The notes: generated from the letters alone by a model not told the origin. Positions 42,455-52,288 are shown, counted from the first letter of the stretch. The stretch is 64,000 nt of DNA from Nocardioides sp. IC4_145 (GCF_011250565.1 NZ_JAANMS010000016.1:1-64000), one strand, 5' to 3'. Numbers and translations: made by a program.

Positions 42455-43707
42455 GCGAGACCCCGAAGGACCCGCTCGGTCCGGGCGCCCCGGACAGCGG
42501 CGTCCAGGGCCAGGGCACGACCACCCAGGGCGCCGTGCCGGCGGGCAAGAAGGACGCCGGCAGGAACGGGGCCGGGCGCGACCGCGACCTGACCTCCTGG
42601 CTGCCCACCGTCGTCGACAGCATCGCCGCGGTGGTGCTGGCGCTGCTCGTCGGCGCCCTCCTCATCATGTTCTCGACCCCGCGCGTCGTGGAGTCGCTGA
42701 GCTACTTCTTCAGCTACCCGTGGGACTTCTTCAAGTTCTCGGGAGAAGCGGTCTGGGACGGCTACCGCGCGCTGATCTCCGGCTCGGTCGGGTCCGGCAC
42801 CGCCTGGACCCGCACCCTCGAGCGGGCCGCGCCGCTGATCTGCGCCGGCCTCGGCGTGAGCCTGGCGTTCCGCGCCGGCATGTTCAACATCGGCGCGCAG
42901 GGCCAGATCCTGCTCGGCGCACTGGTCGGCGGTTTCATCGGCTTCCACTACGACCTGCCGCCGGGCATCCACCTGCTGGCTGCGCTGCTCGGCGCACTGG
43001 TCGCCGGGGCGGCGTGGGGCGCGATCGCGGGCATCCTCAAGGCGCGGACCGGCGCCCACGAGGTGATCACCACGATCATGCTCAACTACGTCGGCCGGTT
43101 CACGATGCTCTACTTCCTCGGCAAGGAGGCGCTCCAGCGCCCCGACAGCGACAACCTGCTCTCGCCGCCGGTCGACGACAGCGCCGCGTTCCCGACGATC
43201 GCCGGCGTGCACGTCGGCGTCCTGCTCGCCGTCGTCGCCGCGCTGTTCGTGTGGTGGCTGCTCGAGCGCAGCACGCTCGGCTTCGAGATGCGCGCGGTGG
43301 GCGCCAACCCCGACGCGGCCCGCACCGCGGGCATGAGCGTGGCCCGGGTCTACGTCTCGGCGATGGCGCTGGCCGGCATGCTCGCCGGCCTGGCGGCCAC
43401 GATGACCGTGCTGGGCCGTCAGGACTCGCTGACCGACCAGGTCGCGGGCACGGTCGGCTTCGACGCGATCACGGTCGCGCTGCTCGGTCGGACCACGCCG
43501 CTCGGCACCGTGCTCGCCGGCCTGCTCTTCGGCGCGCTCTCCGCGGGCGGCCTGAGCATGCAGGGCGCGGCCGGCGTGCCGCCGGAGCTCACGCAGGTGC
43601 TGCAGGCGCTGATCGTGCTCTTCGTGGCGGCACCCGCGCTGGTGCGCGGGATCTTCCGGCTGCGCGGCCAGGGCCGCAAGGCCGACGTGATGGCGACGGG
43701 TTGGTGA
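42451..43707 (+). CDS. Nucleoside ABC transporter permease 1
   Basis: 418 aa, BPD_transp_2 family (YufP/NupP-like), ~10 TM helices after a ~45-residue Gly/Pro/Lys-rich cytoplasmic tail. Motifs: LICAGLGVSLAFRAGMFNIG, AQGQILLGALVGGFIG and MLNYVGRFTMLYFLGKEAL. The EAA-like loop ERSTLGFEMRAVGANPDAAR contacts the ATPase. ATG overlaps the ATPase stop. Confidence 0.93.
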   Translation: MSETPKDPLGPGAPDSGVQGQGTTTQGAVPAGKKDAGRNGAGRDRDLTSWLPTVVDSIAAVVLALLVGALLIMFSTPRVVESLSYFFSYPWDFFKFSGEAVWDGYRALISGSVGSGTAWTRTLERAAPLICAGLGVSLAFRAGMFNIGAQGQILLGALVGGFIGFHYDLPPGIHLLAALLGALVAGAAWGAIAGILKARTGAHEVITTIMLNYVGRFTMLYFLGKEALQRPDSDNLLSPPVDDSAAFPTIAGVHVGVLLAVVAALFVWWLLERSTLGFEMRAVGANPDAARTAGMSVARVYVSAMALAGMLAGLAATMTVLGRQDSLTDQVAGTVGFDAITVALLGRTTPLGTVLAGLLFGALSAGGLSMQGAAGVPPELTQVLQALIVLFVAAPALVRGIFRLRGQGRKADVMATGW

Positions 43708-43715
43708 GGGACGAG

Positions 43716-45053
43716 ATGACGACGACCACGACCGGGCCGGCCGCGGCCAGCCCGAGCCCCGAGGCTCCCGTCCGCGACCGTGCCGACGTACGCCGCCAGG
43801 TGCGCCTGGTCATCACCTTCGGGCTGGTGCTGGCGGCGCTGGTGGTCTTCGCGCTGCTCATCGAGGACCCGAAGTTCACCTACCTGCTGGGGGAGAAGCG
43901 GACCGCCGAGTTCACCCCGAAGGACGCCAACGCGACCGTCATCTCGTGGGGGGCGGTCGTCGTCGCGGCCATCGCGCTCGTGCTCGCGGTGCTCGACCGG
44001 TTCCCGCGCGGTTGGAAGGGCGCGCTGCTCGGCATCCTGGTCGGGCTGGCGTTCTACGCCGGGTTCCTCATGTGGGCCTACACCGACCAGGGCGAGGGCG
44101 GCTTCCAGGCCTTCATCGCCAACCCGATCCCGGGCACCATCCGGATCGCGACGCCGCTGGTGCTGGGCGCCCTGGCCGGCTGCCTGTGCGAGCGGGCCGG
44201 CGTCATCAACATCGCCATCGAGGCGCAGTTCCTCTCCGGCGCGTTCTTCGCCTCGGTGTTCTCCAGCATCGCCTACAGCTCGCTGGTCTTCATCCCGGTC
44301 GCCCTGTGCGCGGTCTTCGGCCTGCTCGGCGGCGTCCTCGCCGGTGTCCTCATCGCTGCGATGCTCGGCTGGTTCGCGCTGCGCTACCGGGTCAACCAGG
44401 TCGTCCTCGGCGTCGTGCTCGTCGCCTTCGCGACCGGCCTGACCAGCTTCCTGCTCGGCCAGATCCCGAGCGACCACAAGGAGACGCTCAACGACCCGCA
44501 GGTGCTGGAGAAGATCGAGATCCCGGTCCTCGCCGACATCCCGGTCGTCGGTGACGCCCTGTTCAACCAGACGCTGCTGGTCTACCTGATGTACGCCTCG
44601 GTCGCGCTCGTCACCTTCCTGCTCTTCCAGACCCGGTGGGGCCTGCGGGTCCGCGCGGTCGGCGAGCACCCGAAGGCCGCCGACACCGTCGGCATCCAGG
44701 TCAACCGGGTCCGCTGGCAGGCGGTGCTCCTCGGCGGCGTCTTCGCGGGCCTCGGCGGGGCGTACTACACCGTCGGCTCCACCGGCGCGTTCGACCGCGA
44801 GGTCTCGGCCGGCACCGGCTTCATCGCGCTCGCCGCGGTGATCATGGGCCGTTGGCACCCGGTCGGCGCGACGTTCGCCGCGGTGTTCTTCGGCTTCATG
44901 TGGAACCTGCAGAACCAGCTGTCGTTCGTGCAGCCGGTCCCCGGCGAGCTGCTGGGCGCGGCGCCGTACCTCGCCACCATCATCGCCGTGGCCGGCTTCG
45001 TCGGCCGGGTCCGCCCGCCGGCGGCCGACGGCGAGCCGTACGTGAAGGGGTGA
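43716..45053 (+). CDS. Nucleoside ABC transporter permease 2
   Basis: 445 aa, BPD_transp_2 family (YufQ/NupQ-like). Family motifs: CERAGVINIAIEAQFLSGAF, ALRYRVNQVVLGVVLVAFAT and RWGLRVRAVGEHPKAADTVG. An extra pair of N-terminal helices precedes the core. ATG at 43716 is chosen with GAGGG 5 nt upstream; a GTG at 43704 overlapping the previous stop is the alternative. cdd follows after 5 nt. Confidence 0.92.
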   Translation: MTTTTTGPAAASPSPEAPVRDRADVRRQVRLVITFGLVLAALVVFALLIEDPKFTYLLGEKRTAEFTPKDANATVISWGAVVVAAIALVLAVLDRFPRGWKGALLGILVGLAFYAGFLMWAYTDQGEGGFQAFIANPIPGTIRIATPLVLGALAGCLCERAGVINIAIEAQFLSGAFFASVFSSIAYSSLVFIPVALCAVFGLLGGVLAGVLIAAMLGWFALRYRVNQVVLGVVLVAFATGLTSFLLGQIPSDHKETLNDPQVLEKIEIPVLADIPVVGDALFNQTLLVYLMYASVALVTFLLFQTRWGLRVRAVGEHPKAADTVGIQVNRVRWQAVLLGGVFAGLGGAYYTVGSTGAFDREVSAGTGFIALAAVIMGRWHPVGATFAAVFFGFMWNLQNQLSFVQPVPGELLGAAPYLATIIAVAGFVGRVRPPAADGEPYVKG

Positions 45054-45058
45054 CGGCG

Positions 45059-45478
45059 ATGAGCCAGGGCACGAGCGAGGAGTTCGACTGGGAGGGCCTG
45101 CGCGAGCAGGCCGTCGCGGCGATGCGGCGCGCGTACGCGCCGTACTCCGGCTACCCCGTCGGCGCCGCCGCGGTCGTCCAGGACGGGCGCACCGTGGCGG
45201 GGTGCAACGTGGAGAACGCCGGGTACGGCGTGACGTTGTGCGCCGAGTGCGGGCTGGTGAGCCAGCTCCACATGACCGGCGGCGGGCTGCTGACGCACTT
45301 CGTGTGCGTCGACAGCGAGGGCACGGTGATCATGCCGTGCGGCCGCTGCCGCCAGCTGCTGTGGGAGAACGGCGGCGCGGACCTGCAGGTGATGACCCCC
45401 CTCGGCGTGCGACCCATGACCGAGGTGCTGCCCCAGGCGTTCGGACCGGACGACCTGGCGAGAGGAGAACAGTCTTGA
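45059..45478 (+). CDS. cdd: Cytidine deaminase
   Basis: 139 aa, homotetrameric Zn type. Converts cytidine and deoxycytidine to uridine forms after import by the adjacent transporter. Zn and catalytic residues: the family CAEC segment reads TLCAECGLVSQL, and MPCGRCRQLLWE holds the other two Cys. YAPYSGYPVGAAAVV and GCNVENAGYG bind substrate. The stop overlaps the deoA TTG start. Confidence 0.95.
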   Translation: MSQGTSEEFDWEGLREQAVAAMRRAYAPYSGYPVGAAAVVQDGRTVAGCNVENAGYGVTLCAECGLVSQLHMTGGGLLTHFVCVDSEGTVIMPCGRCRQLLWENGGADLQVMTPLGVRPMTEVLPQAFGPDDLARGEQS

Positions 45479-46761
45479 GCACCCACGACGCCGTCGAGGT
45501 GATCACCGCCAAGCGGGACCGGCAGTCCCTGAGCGACTCCCAGATCGACTGGGTCGTCGACGCCTACACCCGCGGCGACGTCGCCGACGAGCAGATGGCC
45601 TCGCTGGCCATGGCGATCCTGCTCAACGGCATGGACCAGCACGAGATCGCCCGGTGGACCGCCGCGATGATCGCGTCGGGGGAGCGGATGGAATTCTCCT
45701 CCCTCTCCCGCCCGACCGCCGACAAGCACTCCACCGGCGGCGTCGGCGACAAGATCACCCTGCCGCTCGCTCCGTTGGTCGCGGCCTGCGGCGTGGCGGT
45801 GCCGCAGCTCTCCGGCCGCGGGCTCGGGCACACCGGCGGCACGCTCGACAAGCTCGAGGCGATCCCGGGCTGGCGCGCCTCGCTGACCAACGCCGAGATG
45901 ATGGAGCAGCTGGAGTCGGTCGGCGCGGTCATCTGTGCCGCAGGCGAGGGCCTGGCCCCCGCGGACAAGAAGCTCTACGCCCTGCGCGACGTCACGGGCA
46001 CCGTCGAGGCGATCCCGCTCATCGCGTCGTCGATCATGAGCAAGAAGATCGCCGAGGGCACGGGCGCGCTCGTCCTCGACGTCAAGGTCGGCTCCGGCGC
46101 CTTCATGAAGGACGTCGACCGCGCGCGCGAGCTCGCCGAGACGATGGTCGCGCTCGGCACCGACGCCGGCGTGCGGACCACCGCGCTGCTCACCGACATG
46201 TCGGTCCCGCTCGGCCGCACCGCCGGCAACGCGATCGAGGTCGCGGAGTCCGTGGAGGTGCTCGCCGGCGGTGGTCCTGCCGACGTCGTCGAGCTCACCG
46301 TCGCGCTGGCCCGCGAGATGCTCGCCGGTGCGGGCGTCACCGACGTCGACCCGGCCGACAAGCTGGCCGACGGCTCGGCGATGGACGTCTGGAAGGCGAT
46401 GATCCGCGCCCAGGACGGCGACCCCGACGCGGCGCTGCCCACCGCGCGCGAGCAGCACGTCGTCACCGCCCCCTCGACCGGTGTGCTGACCCGCCTCGAC
46501 GCGATGTCGGTCGGCCTGGCCGCGTGGCGCCTCGGCGCCGGCCGGGCCCGCAAGGAGGACCCGGTGCAGGCCGGTGCGGGCGTCGTCTGGCACGCGCGCC
46601 CCGGCGACCGGGTCACCGAGGGCGAGCCGCTCTTCACGCTGCTGACCGACGACGAGCACCGCTTCGAGCGGGCCCTGGCCTCGCTCGAGGGCGGCTACGA
46701 GGTCGCGGACGGTGACACCGACTTCACGCCCGGGCCGCTCGTCATCGACCGGATCGGCTGA
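45475..46761 (+). CDS. deoA: Thymidine (pyrimidine-nucleoside) phosphorylase
   Basis: 428 aa. Phosphorolysis of thymidine/deoxyuridine, giving deoxyribose-1-phosphate. Signature SGRGLGHTGGTLDKLEAIPG; phosphate loop DKHSTGGVGDKITLPL; DVKVGSGAFMKD. It begins with TTG at 45475, overlapping the cdd TGA (TTGA), with GAGGAG 8 nt upstream. TTG is rare in this window. Its product is routed on by deoxyribose-phosphate aldolase, present at the end of the window. Confidence 0.95.
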   Translation: MSTHDAVEVITAKRDRQSLSDSQIDWVVDAYTRGDVADEQMASLAMAILLNGMDQHEIARWTAAMIASGERMEFSSLSRPTADKHSTGGVGDKITLPLAPLVAACGVAVPQLSGRGLGHTGGTLDKLEAIPGWRASLTNAEMMEQLESVGAVICAAGEGLAPADKKLYALRDVTGTVEAIPLIASSIMSKKIAEGTGALVLDVKVGSGAFMKDVDRARELAETMVALGTDAGVRTTALLTDMSVPLGRTAGNAIEVAESVEVLAGGGPADVVELTVALAREMLAGAGVTDVDPADKLADGSAMDVWKAMIRAQDGDPDAALPTAREQHVVTAPSTGVLTRLDAMSVGLAAWRLGAGRARKEDPVQAGAGVVWHARPGDRVTEGEPLFTLLTDDEHRFERALASLEGGYEVADGDTDFTPGPLVIDRIG

Positions 46762-46764
46762 CCG

Positions 46765-48258
46765 GTGCGCGGCGGGCGCGGCCCGGTCCCCGGACCCCGG
46801 GAGTCCGCCGCGCTCGTCTTCGGCTCGTCGGCGGCGGTGCTCGTCGTCGAGCTGGTCGCCCTCCGGCTGCTCGCGCCGTACCTCGGCCTGACGCTGGAGA
46901 CCAACACCCTGGTCATCGGCCTGGCGCTGGCGGCGATCGCGGTCGGCTCGTGGGCCGGGGGACGGGCGGCGGACGTCGTCGACCCGCGGGCAGCCCTCGC
47001 GCCGCTGCTCGGGGTGTCGGGGGTGGTGGTCGCCAGCACACCGTTCCTGGTCCGGGGCGCGGCCGAGACCGGTGACGGCTCGCTGCTGCTGCCCGCCACC
47101 GCGCTCGCGATCGGCGTGCCGGGGGCGCTGCTCTCCGCGGTCACGCCGATGGTCACCAAGCTGGCGCTCACCTCGCTGGCGGAGACCGGGACGGTCGTCG
47201 GCCGGCTCTCCGGCATCGGCACCGCCGGGTCGATCGTCGGCACCGTGCTCACCGGGTTCGTGCTGGTCTCGGCCTTGCCGGTCAGCGGCATCCTCGTCGG
47301 GCTCGGCGTCCTGCTCGTGCTGGTGGCGGTCGTGGTCGGGGTGCGGGTGCGGGGCTGGCGGGCGGCCGCCCCGGCGCTGGCGCTCCTGGTCGGCGGCGCC
47401 GGCATCGGCGGCCTCGCGACGGTCCTCGCGTCGGGCGGCTGCGACGTCGAGACGCGCTACCACTGCGCCCGGGTCGAGACCGAGCCGCCGGGCGGATCCG
47501 GGCGGGTGCTGGTGCTCGACGGCCTGCGCCACTCCTACGTCGACCTCGACGATGCCACCCACCTGGAGTTCGAGTACGTCCAGGCGATCGCGTCCGTCGT
47601 CGACGCGGCCTTCCCGGCGGGCGAGCCGCTGGCGGCGTACCACCTGGGCGGCGGCGGGCTCACCTTCCCCCGCTACCTCGCCGAGGTGCGTCCAGGCACG
47701 AAGAGCCTGGTCTCGGAGATCGACCCGGGCGTGCTCGCCCTCGACCGGGACCTGCTGGGGCTCGAGACCGGCCCAGCGCTGCAGGTGCGCGTCGAGGACG
47801 GGCGGCTCGGCCTCGGGCGCCTTCCCGCCGACAGCCGCGACCTGGTGGTCGGCGACGCGTTCGGTGGCGTGAGCGTGCCGTGGCACCTGACGACCCGCGA
47901 GGCCATGGAGCAGGTGTCGCGCGTGCTCCACGACGACGGGGTGTACGTCGCCAACCTCATCGACCACGGACCGCTCGCTTTCGCCCGCGCCCAGGTGGCG
48001 ACCCTGCGCGAGGTGTTCGCCCATGTCGGCCTCGTCGCGCGGCCCGGTGCCTTCAGCCGGGTCGACGGCGGCAACCTCGTCGTCGTCGCCTCGGACCGTC
48101 CGCTGGACCTCGGCGCGGTGACCCGGTCGCTGGCCGCGCGGGACCTCGCGTGGGAGGCCCGGGCCGGCCTCGACCTCGACGGCTGGGTCGGCGGCGCCGA
48201 GGTGCTGACCGACGACCACGCGCCGGTCGACCAGCTCCTCAGCCACGCCACGGGCTGA
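46765..48258 (+). CDS. Membrane-fused spermidine synthase-like protein
   Basis: 497 aa. About seven TM helices (residues ~15-215, e.g. VFGSSAAVLVVELVALRLLA, LVIGLALAAIAVGSWAGG) precede a soluble methyltransferase-fold domain. That domain shows YHLGGGGLTFPRYLAEV as the SAM-type nucleotide loop, SEIDPGVLALDR, and DLVVGDAFGGVSVPWHLTTR as the aminopropyltransferase-like active region. Real polyamine synthesis is not assured for these fusions. GTG start 3 nt after deoA, so it may be read through from the nucleoside operon. Confidence 0.85.
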   Translation: MRGGRGPVPGPRESAALVFGSSAAVLVVELVALRLLAPYLGLTLETNTLVIGLALAAIAVGSWAGGRAADVVDPRAALAPLLGVSGVVVASTPFLVRGAAETGDGSLLLPATALAIGVPGALLSAVTPMVTKLALTSLAETGTVVGRLSGIGTAGSIVGTVLTGFVLVSALPVSGILVGLGVLLVLVAVVVGVRVRGWRAAAPALALLVGGAGIGGLATVLASGGCDVETRYHCARVETEPPGGSGRVLVLDGLRHSYVDLDDATHLEFEYVQAIASVVDAAFPAGEPLAAYHLGGGGLTFPRYLAEVRPGTKSLVSEIDPGVLALDRDLLGLETGPALQVRVEDGRLGLGRLPADSRDLVVGDAFGGVSVPWHLTTREAMEQVSRVLHDDGVYVANLIDHGPLAFARAQVATLREVFAHVGLVARPGAFSRVDGGNLVVVASDRPLDLGAVTRSLAARDLAWEARAGLDLDGWVGGAEVLTDDHAPVDQLLSHATG

Positions 48259-48339
48259 GCGGCCCCGGGGGTTGTGACCGGAGCCCGTTGCGGGCACAGG
48301 CCCTCCAACGTGTGTCCGGGTCGAACCAGGAGGAGTGTC

Positions 48340-49890
48340 GTGACCACAGCGCCGCCGGAGCAGGACCAGCGAAGGGGAGCGTTCTCCTCCCGCCGGGTCT
48401 TCATCCTCGCCGCCATCGGTTCCGCCGTGGGGCTGGGCAACATCTGGCGCTTCCCCTACGTCGCCTACGAGAACGGCGGCGGCGCGTTCGTCATCCCCTA
48501 CCTCGTCGCCCTGCTCACCGCGGGCCTGCCGTTCCTCTTCCTCGACTACGCGCTGGGGCACCGCCACCGCGGCTCCGCGCCGCTGTCCTTCGCACGGCAG
48601 TCCCGCCGCACCGAGGGGCTGGGGTGGTGGCAGGTCGGCATCTGCTTCATGATCGCCATCTACTACGCCGCGGTCATCGCCTACGCCCTGCGCTACACGT
48701 TCTTCTCCGTCGGCCAGTCGTGGGGCGACGACCCCGAGGGCTACTTCTTCGAGGACTTCCTCCAGGTCGACGGCTCCGGGATCACCACCGACGTCGTCGT
48801 CGGCGTGCTGGTGCCGTTGCTCGTCGTCTGGGCGGCAGTGCTGCTGATCATGGGCCTGGGCGTGCAGAAGGGCATCGGCGCGAGCTCGGTGGTCTTCATC
48901 CCGCTGCTGGTCGTCGCCTTCGTGGTCCTGGTGGTCCGGTCGCTGTTCCTCCCCGGCGCGGCAGCGGGCCTCGACGAGCTCTTCACCCCCGACTGGGGCG
49001 CCCTGGCCAACGCGTCGGTGTGGGCGGCGGCCTTCGGCCAGATCTTCTTCTCGCTGTCGATCGGCTTCGGCATCATGATCACCTACGCCTCCTACGTCGG
49101 CCGGCGCACGGACATGACCGGCTCCGGCTTCGTGGTCGGCTTCGCCAACTCCGGCTTCGAGCTCCTGGCTGGCATCGGCGTCTTCGCCGCGCTCGGGTTC
49201 ATGGCCCAGGCCAACGGGGTCGCGGTCGACGAGGTGGTCGCCGACGGCATCGGGCTGGCGTTCGTGGCGTTCCCCGCGATCATCAGCGAAGCCCCCGGCG
49301 GTGCGCTCATCGGCGTGCTGTTCTTCGGCTCGCTCGTCATCGCCGGCCTGACCTCGCTCGTCAGCGTGCTTGAGGTCGTCGTCTCCGCGGTGCGCGACAA
49401 GCTCGCGCTCACGCGCCTCACCGCCGTCGCGGTCGTCGGCGGCCCGGCCGCTCTCATCAGCCTCGCGCTCTTCTCGACCACGAGCGGCCTGTCGGTGCTC
49501 GACATCGTCGACTACTTCATCAACCGCTTCGGCATCCTGCTCGTCGCGGTCGTCTCGATGGTGGTGCTGGCCTGGTTCGTCCGGGCGCTGCCCGGCCTCG
49601 CCGGCCACCTCAACCGGCACGGGTCGATCCGGTTGGGCCGGGTCTGGATGGCTCTGGTGGCGATCGTCGCGCCCGCCGCGCTGGCCTTCGTGCTGGTCCG
49701 CGACTTCCTCGACACGCTCGAGGAGCCGTACGGCGGCTACCCGGGCTGGATGCTCGGCGTCTTCGGCTGGGGAGCCGCCGGCCTGGTGCTGGTGCTCGGC
49801 TTCGTGCTGGCCGCGCTGCCGTGGCACCGCTCGGTCGACCTCAGGCCGGGGGAGACGGCCGGGACCGACCGGGAGGAGGTGGACCGATGA
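48340..49890 (+). CDS. NSS-family sodium-dependent amino-acid importer (MetP-like)
   Basis: 516 aa, ~12 TM helices. The NSS signature is at helix 1: AAIGSAVGLGNIWRFPYVAY, with GGGAFVIPYL and LPFLFLDYALGHRHRG. FFSLSIGFGIMITYASYVG forms helix 6. GTG start with AGGAGG 6 nt upstream. It is followed by a tiny MetS-like subunit gene overlapping by ATGA; in Corynebacterium MetPS imports methionine and alanine. Substrate here is inferred from that pairing. Confidence 0.9.
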   Translation: MTTAPPEQDQRRGAFSSRRVFILAAIGSAVGLGNIWRFPYVAYENGGGAFVIPYLVALLTAGLPFLFLDYALGHRHRGSAPLSFARQSRRTEGLGWWQVGICFMIAIYYAAVIAYALRYTFFSVGQSWGDDPEGYFFEDFLQVDGSGITTDVVVGVLVPLLVVWAAVLLIMGLGVQKGIGASSVVFIPLLVVAFVVLVVRSLFLPGAAAGLDELFTPDWGALANASVWAAAFGQIFFSLSIGFGIMITYASYVGRRTDMTGSGFVVGFANSGFELLAGIGVFAALGFMAQANGVAVDEVVADGIGLAFVAFPAIISEAPGGALIGVLFFGSLVIAGLTSLVSVLEVVVSAVRDKLALTRLTAVAVVGGPAALISLALFSTTSGLSVLDIVDYFINRFGILLVAVVSMVVLAWFVRALPGLAGHLNRHGSIRLGRVWMALVAIVAPAALAFVLVRDFLDTLEEPYGGYPGWMLGVFGWGAAGLVLVLGFVLAALPWHRSVDLRPGETAGTDREEVDR

Positions 49891-50051
49891 GCACCGACGC
49901 GATCGTGATGATGGTGGTGGCGATGCTCGTGCTGTGGGGCGGCCTGGCGCTGGCGGTGCTGAACATCAGCCGCAGCGGTGGGACCGCTGCCGGGGACGGC
50001 GGTGCCGAGCCGCCGACGCACGAGACGTACGGCGGTCGGCGGGACCTCTAG
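49887..50051 (+). CDS. MetS-like small subunit of NSS transporter
   Basis: 54 aa: one TM helix (AIVMMVVAMLVLWGGLALAV) followed by LNISRSG and a short polar tail (HETYGGRRDL). Size, position and the W-G-G-L-A pattern fit the MetS subunit needed by MetP-type transporters. ATG overlaps the transporter stop (ATGA). Confidence 0.82.
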   Translation: MSTDAIVMMVVAMLVLWGGLALAVLNISRSGGTAAGDGGAEPPTHETYGGRRDL

Positions 50052-50072
50052 CCGCTGGGCCGGGACGACCGG

Positions 50073-51077
50073 TTAGGGCTTGCGGCCCCAGTCGGCCTGC
50101 TCGCCGAGGGCCAGCCGCTTGCGATCGGTCCCGTCGGCCCGCGCGCGGACGACGTAGGCGGTCCCGGACGCATCGTTCGTCAGCGCCACGAACCGCCCCG
50201 AGGGGGAGGGCGCACCCCCGGCGTCGCCGCCGCGGGAGGCGAAGCCCTTCAGGACGATGCGCGACGGCGCCGAGTCCTCGCCGTACGGTCCGCGGTCGAC
50301 CTCGGTGTAACCAAGCTTCCCGGTGGGGGAGAAGAAGAGGTCGGTCCAGTCGGCGTAGCCGCAGCAGTCCCCGCCCGTGGCCATGACCTGGCGCATCTCG
50401 CCGGTCGCGGGGTCGTACACGCCGATCGCCTGGTCGAGCCGGCAGTCGGGCGTCCGGACGGCGAGCCGGGAACCACCGGCGACCCGCGGCGACCACGCCA
50501 GGTGGCGGTCGGTCGCGAAACGGGCGACGGGCGCCTCGGGTCCCTCGCCGCACTGGCTGCCGGTCTCGTAGCCGCCGACCACCCGCAGCGGGCCGTCCGT
50601 GCGGCCGGCAGGGGTCATGAGCAGGGCCTCCTGCTGGTTGCCCTGGGCGTCGACCGCGACCGGTCCGGTGAAGGCGAGCCTCCGTCCGTCCGGGGACCAG
50701 GCGACGCCCGCGGAGGCGACCGCGCCGGTGGTCGTAACGGCACGCTGGTCCGTGCCGTCGGCGTCCATCACCCAGGCGTCCCGGCGGCCCCGGATCTCGT
50801 GCACGTACGCGATCCGCCGGCCGTTCGGCGACCAGGCCGGCTCGTGGTTCGTGCCGCGGGAGGTCAGCCTCCTGACGTTGCCGCCGGCGAGGCCCATCGT
50901 GTGGACCTGGCCGTCCCTGACGAAGGCAATCCGGCCGTCCTCACCGGCGTACGCCGCGTGGGCGGCCGGCGTCGTCGACGCCAGCCCGGCGAGGACGAGC
51001 GCGAGGGCGGCGCCGGGTGCGAGCAGCTGTCGGAGGAGACGAGCAGGGACGGACGAGCGAGCGCGGGCACGAGGCAT
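50073..51077 (-). CDS. Secreted TolB-like PD40 beta-propeller protein
   Basis: 334 aa. Sec signal (LAPGAALALVLAGLASTTPA then AHAAYAGED). The mature part has PD40 repeats: GRIAFVRDGQVHTMGLAGG, HEPAWSPNGRRIAYVHE, AGVAWSPDGRRLAFTGP and FFSPTGKLGYTEVD. Cys pairs (GSQCGEG, DCRL, GGDCCGY) suggest disulfides. No enzymatic domain. ATG at 51077. Convergent with metS, with no clear terminator in the 21-bp gap. Confidence 0.82.
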   Translation of the reverse strand: MPRARARSSVPARLLRQLLAPGAALALVLAGLASTTPAAHAAYAGEDGRIAFVRDGQVHTMGLAGGNVRRLTSRGTNHEPAWSPNGRRIAYVHEIRGRRDAWVMDADGTDQRAVTTTGAVASAGVAWSPDGRRLAFTGPVAVDAQGNQQEALLMTPAGRTDGPLRVVGGYETGSQCGEGPEAPVARFATDRHLAWSPRVAGGSRLAVRTPDCRLDQAIGVYDPATGEMRQVMATGGDCCGYADWTDLFFSPTGKLGYTEVDRGPYGEDSAPSRIVLKGFASRGGDAGGAPSPSGRFVALTNDASGTAYVVRARADGTDRKRLALGEQADWGRKP

Positions 51078-51169
51078 GGGCCAGCCTTCTGGACGGGTCC
51101 GGTCAACCTAGGCAGGCCCGTGGGCGGCCGTCATGACCAACATCGGGGACGGCACACGGCACCTGACCG

Positions 51170-51196
51170 CCCGCCCACTCCATCCCTGTGGGCGGG
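51170..51196 (-). terminator. Hairpin after the OYE gene
   Basis: CCCGCCCAC (51170-51178) pairs with GTGGGCGGG (51188-51196), 9-nt loop, 22 bp beyond the OYE stop. Confidence 0.65.
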
Positions 51197-51217
51197 CGGG
51201 GACGGGCCCGCGGTCCG

Positions 51218-52288
51218 TCAGCCGGCGGCGCGGCGGTACTGCGCCGGCCACAGCTCGGTGCCTTGCACGCCGAGCTCGGCGGCGGCGCGCAGCGGCCAGT
51301 GCGGGTCGCGGAGCAGCTCGCGGGCCAGCAGCACCACGTCGGCGGAGCCGTCGGCCAGGACGTCCTCAGCCTGCTTCGGCTCGGTGATCAGGCCGACCGC
51401 TCCCGAGGGGATGCCGGCCTGGGTGCGGATGCGCCGGGCGAAGGGCACCTGGTAGCCCGGTCCGACCGGGAGGTCCGCGGGCGCGTTGCCGCCGGTCGAC
51501 GTGTCGACGAGGTCGACGCCCTCCTCGCGGAGCAGCGCGGCGAGGCGGACCGTCTCGTCGGCGGTCCAGCCGCCCTCGAGCCAGTCGGTCGCGGAGACCC
51601 GCACGAGCAGCGGAACGCCGGCGGCGACCCGCCCGCGGACCTCGCGGACGACCTCCAGGACCAGCCGGACGCGGTCGTCGAACCCGCCGCCGTACTCGTC
51701 GGTGCGGTGGTTCGACAGCGGCGAGAGGAACTCGTGGAGCAGGTAGCCGTGCGCGGCGTGGATCTCCAGCACGTCGAACCCGGCAGCGACCGCGCGCTCC
51801 GCGGCGTCGCCGAACGCGGTCACGACACGGCGGATGCCGGCGGCGTCGATCTCGTCGACGTCCTCGCGCAGGCCCGGGTACGCCGCCGCCGACGGCCCGA
51901 CCGGCTGCCAGCCGCCGTCGGTGTCCGCGACGCCGCCGCGCCGGCCGTCGAAGCCGGAGTGCGTCGACGCCTTGCGGCCGGCGTGCGCGAGCTGGATGCC
52001 GGCGGCGGCGCCCTGGCCCTTGACGAACGCGACGATCCGGGCCCAGGCGGCCTGCTGCTCGTCGTTCCAGAGCCCCGTGTCGTCGGGGGAAATGCGCCCC
52101 TCGGGCACGACCGCCGTGGCCTCGCTGATCACCAGCCCGGCGCCGCCGCGGGCGAACGAGCCGAGGTGCACGAGGTGCCAGTCGTTCGGCACGCCGTCGA
52201 CCGCGGAGTACTGGCACATCGGCGCCACCCACACCCGGTTGCGGACGGTGACGTCGCGGAGGGTGATCGGGGTGAAGAGCTGGCTCAC
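51218..52288 (-). CDS. NADH:flavin oxidoreductase, OYE/YqjM type
   Basis: 356 aa FMN barrel of the old yellow enzyme family that reduces activated C=C bonds. YqjM-class features: NRVWVAPMCQYSAVDGVPN with the regulatory Cys, IQLAHAGRKAS, EIHAAHGYLLHEFLSPLSN with the catalytic His pair, and HRTDEYGGGFDDR. GTG start at 52288 (SQLFTPITLRDV). Likely single gene; prfC lies upstream on the same strand. Confidence 0.92.
   Translation of the reverse strand: MSQLFTPITLRDVTVRNRVWVAPMCQYSAVDGVPNDWHLVHLGSFARGGAGLVISEATAVVPEGRISPDDTGLWNDEQQAAWARIVAFVKGQGAAAGIQLAHAGRKASTHSGFDGRRGGVADTDGGWQPVGPSAAAYPGLREDVDEIDAAGIRRVVTAFGDAAERAVAAGFDVLEIHAAHGYLLHEFLSPLSNHRTDEYGGGFDDRVRLVLEVVREVRGRVAAGVPLLVRVSATDWLEGGWTADETVRLAALLREEGVDLVDTSTGGNAPADLPVGPGYQVPFARRIRTQAGIPSGAVGLITEPKQAEDVLADGSADVVLLARELLRDPHWPLRAAAELGVQGTELWPAQYRRAAG

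Noticed and set aside
45151..49827. 1500-codon minus-strand frame opposite cdd, deoA and the MetP-like gene
   Set aside because: Same antisense effect; the plus-strand genes have full motifs and coupled starts.
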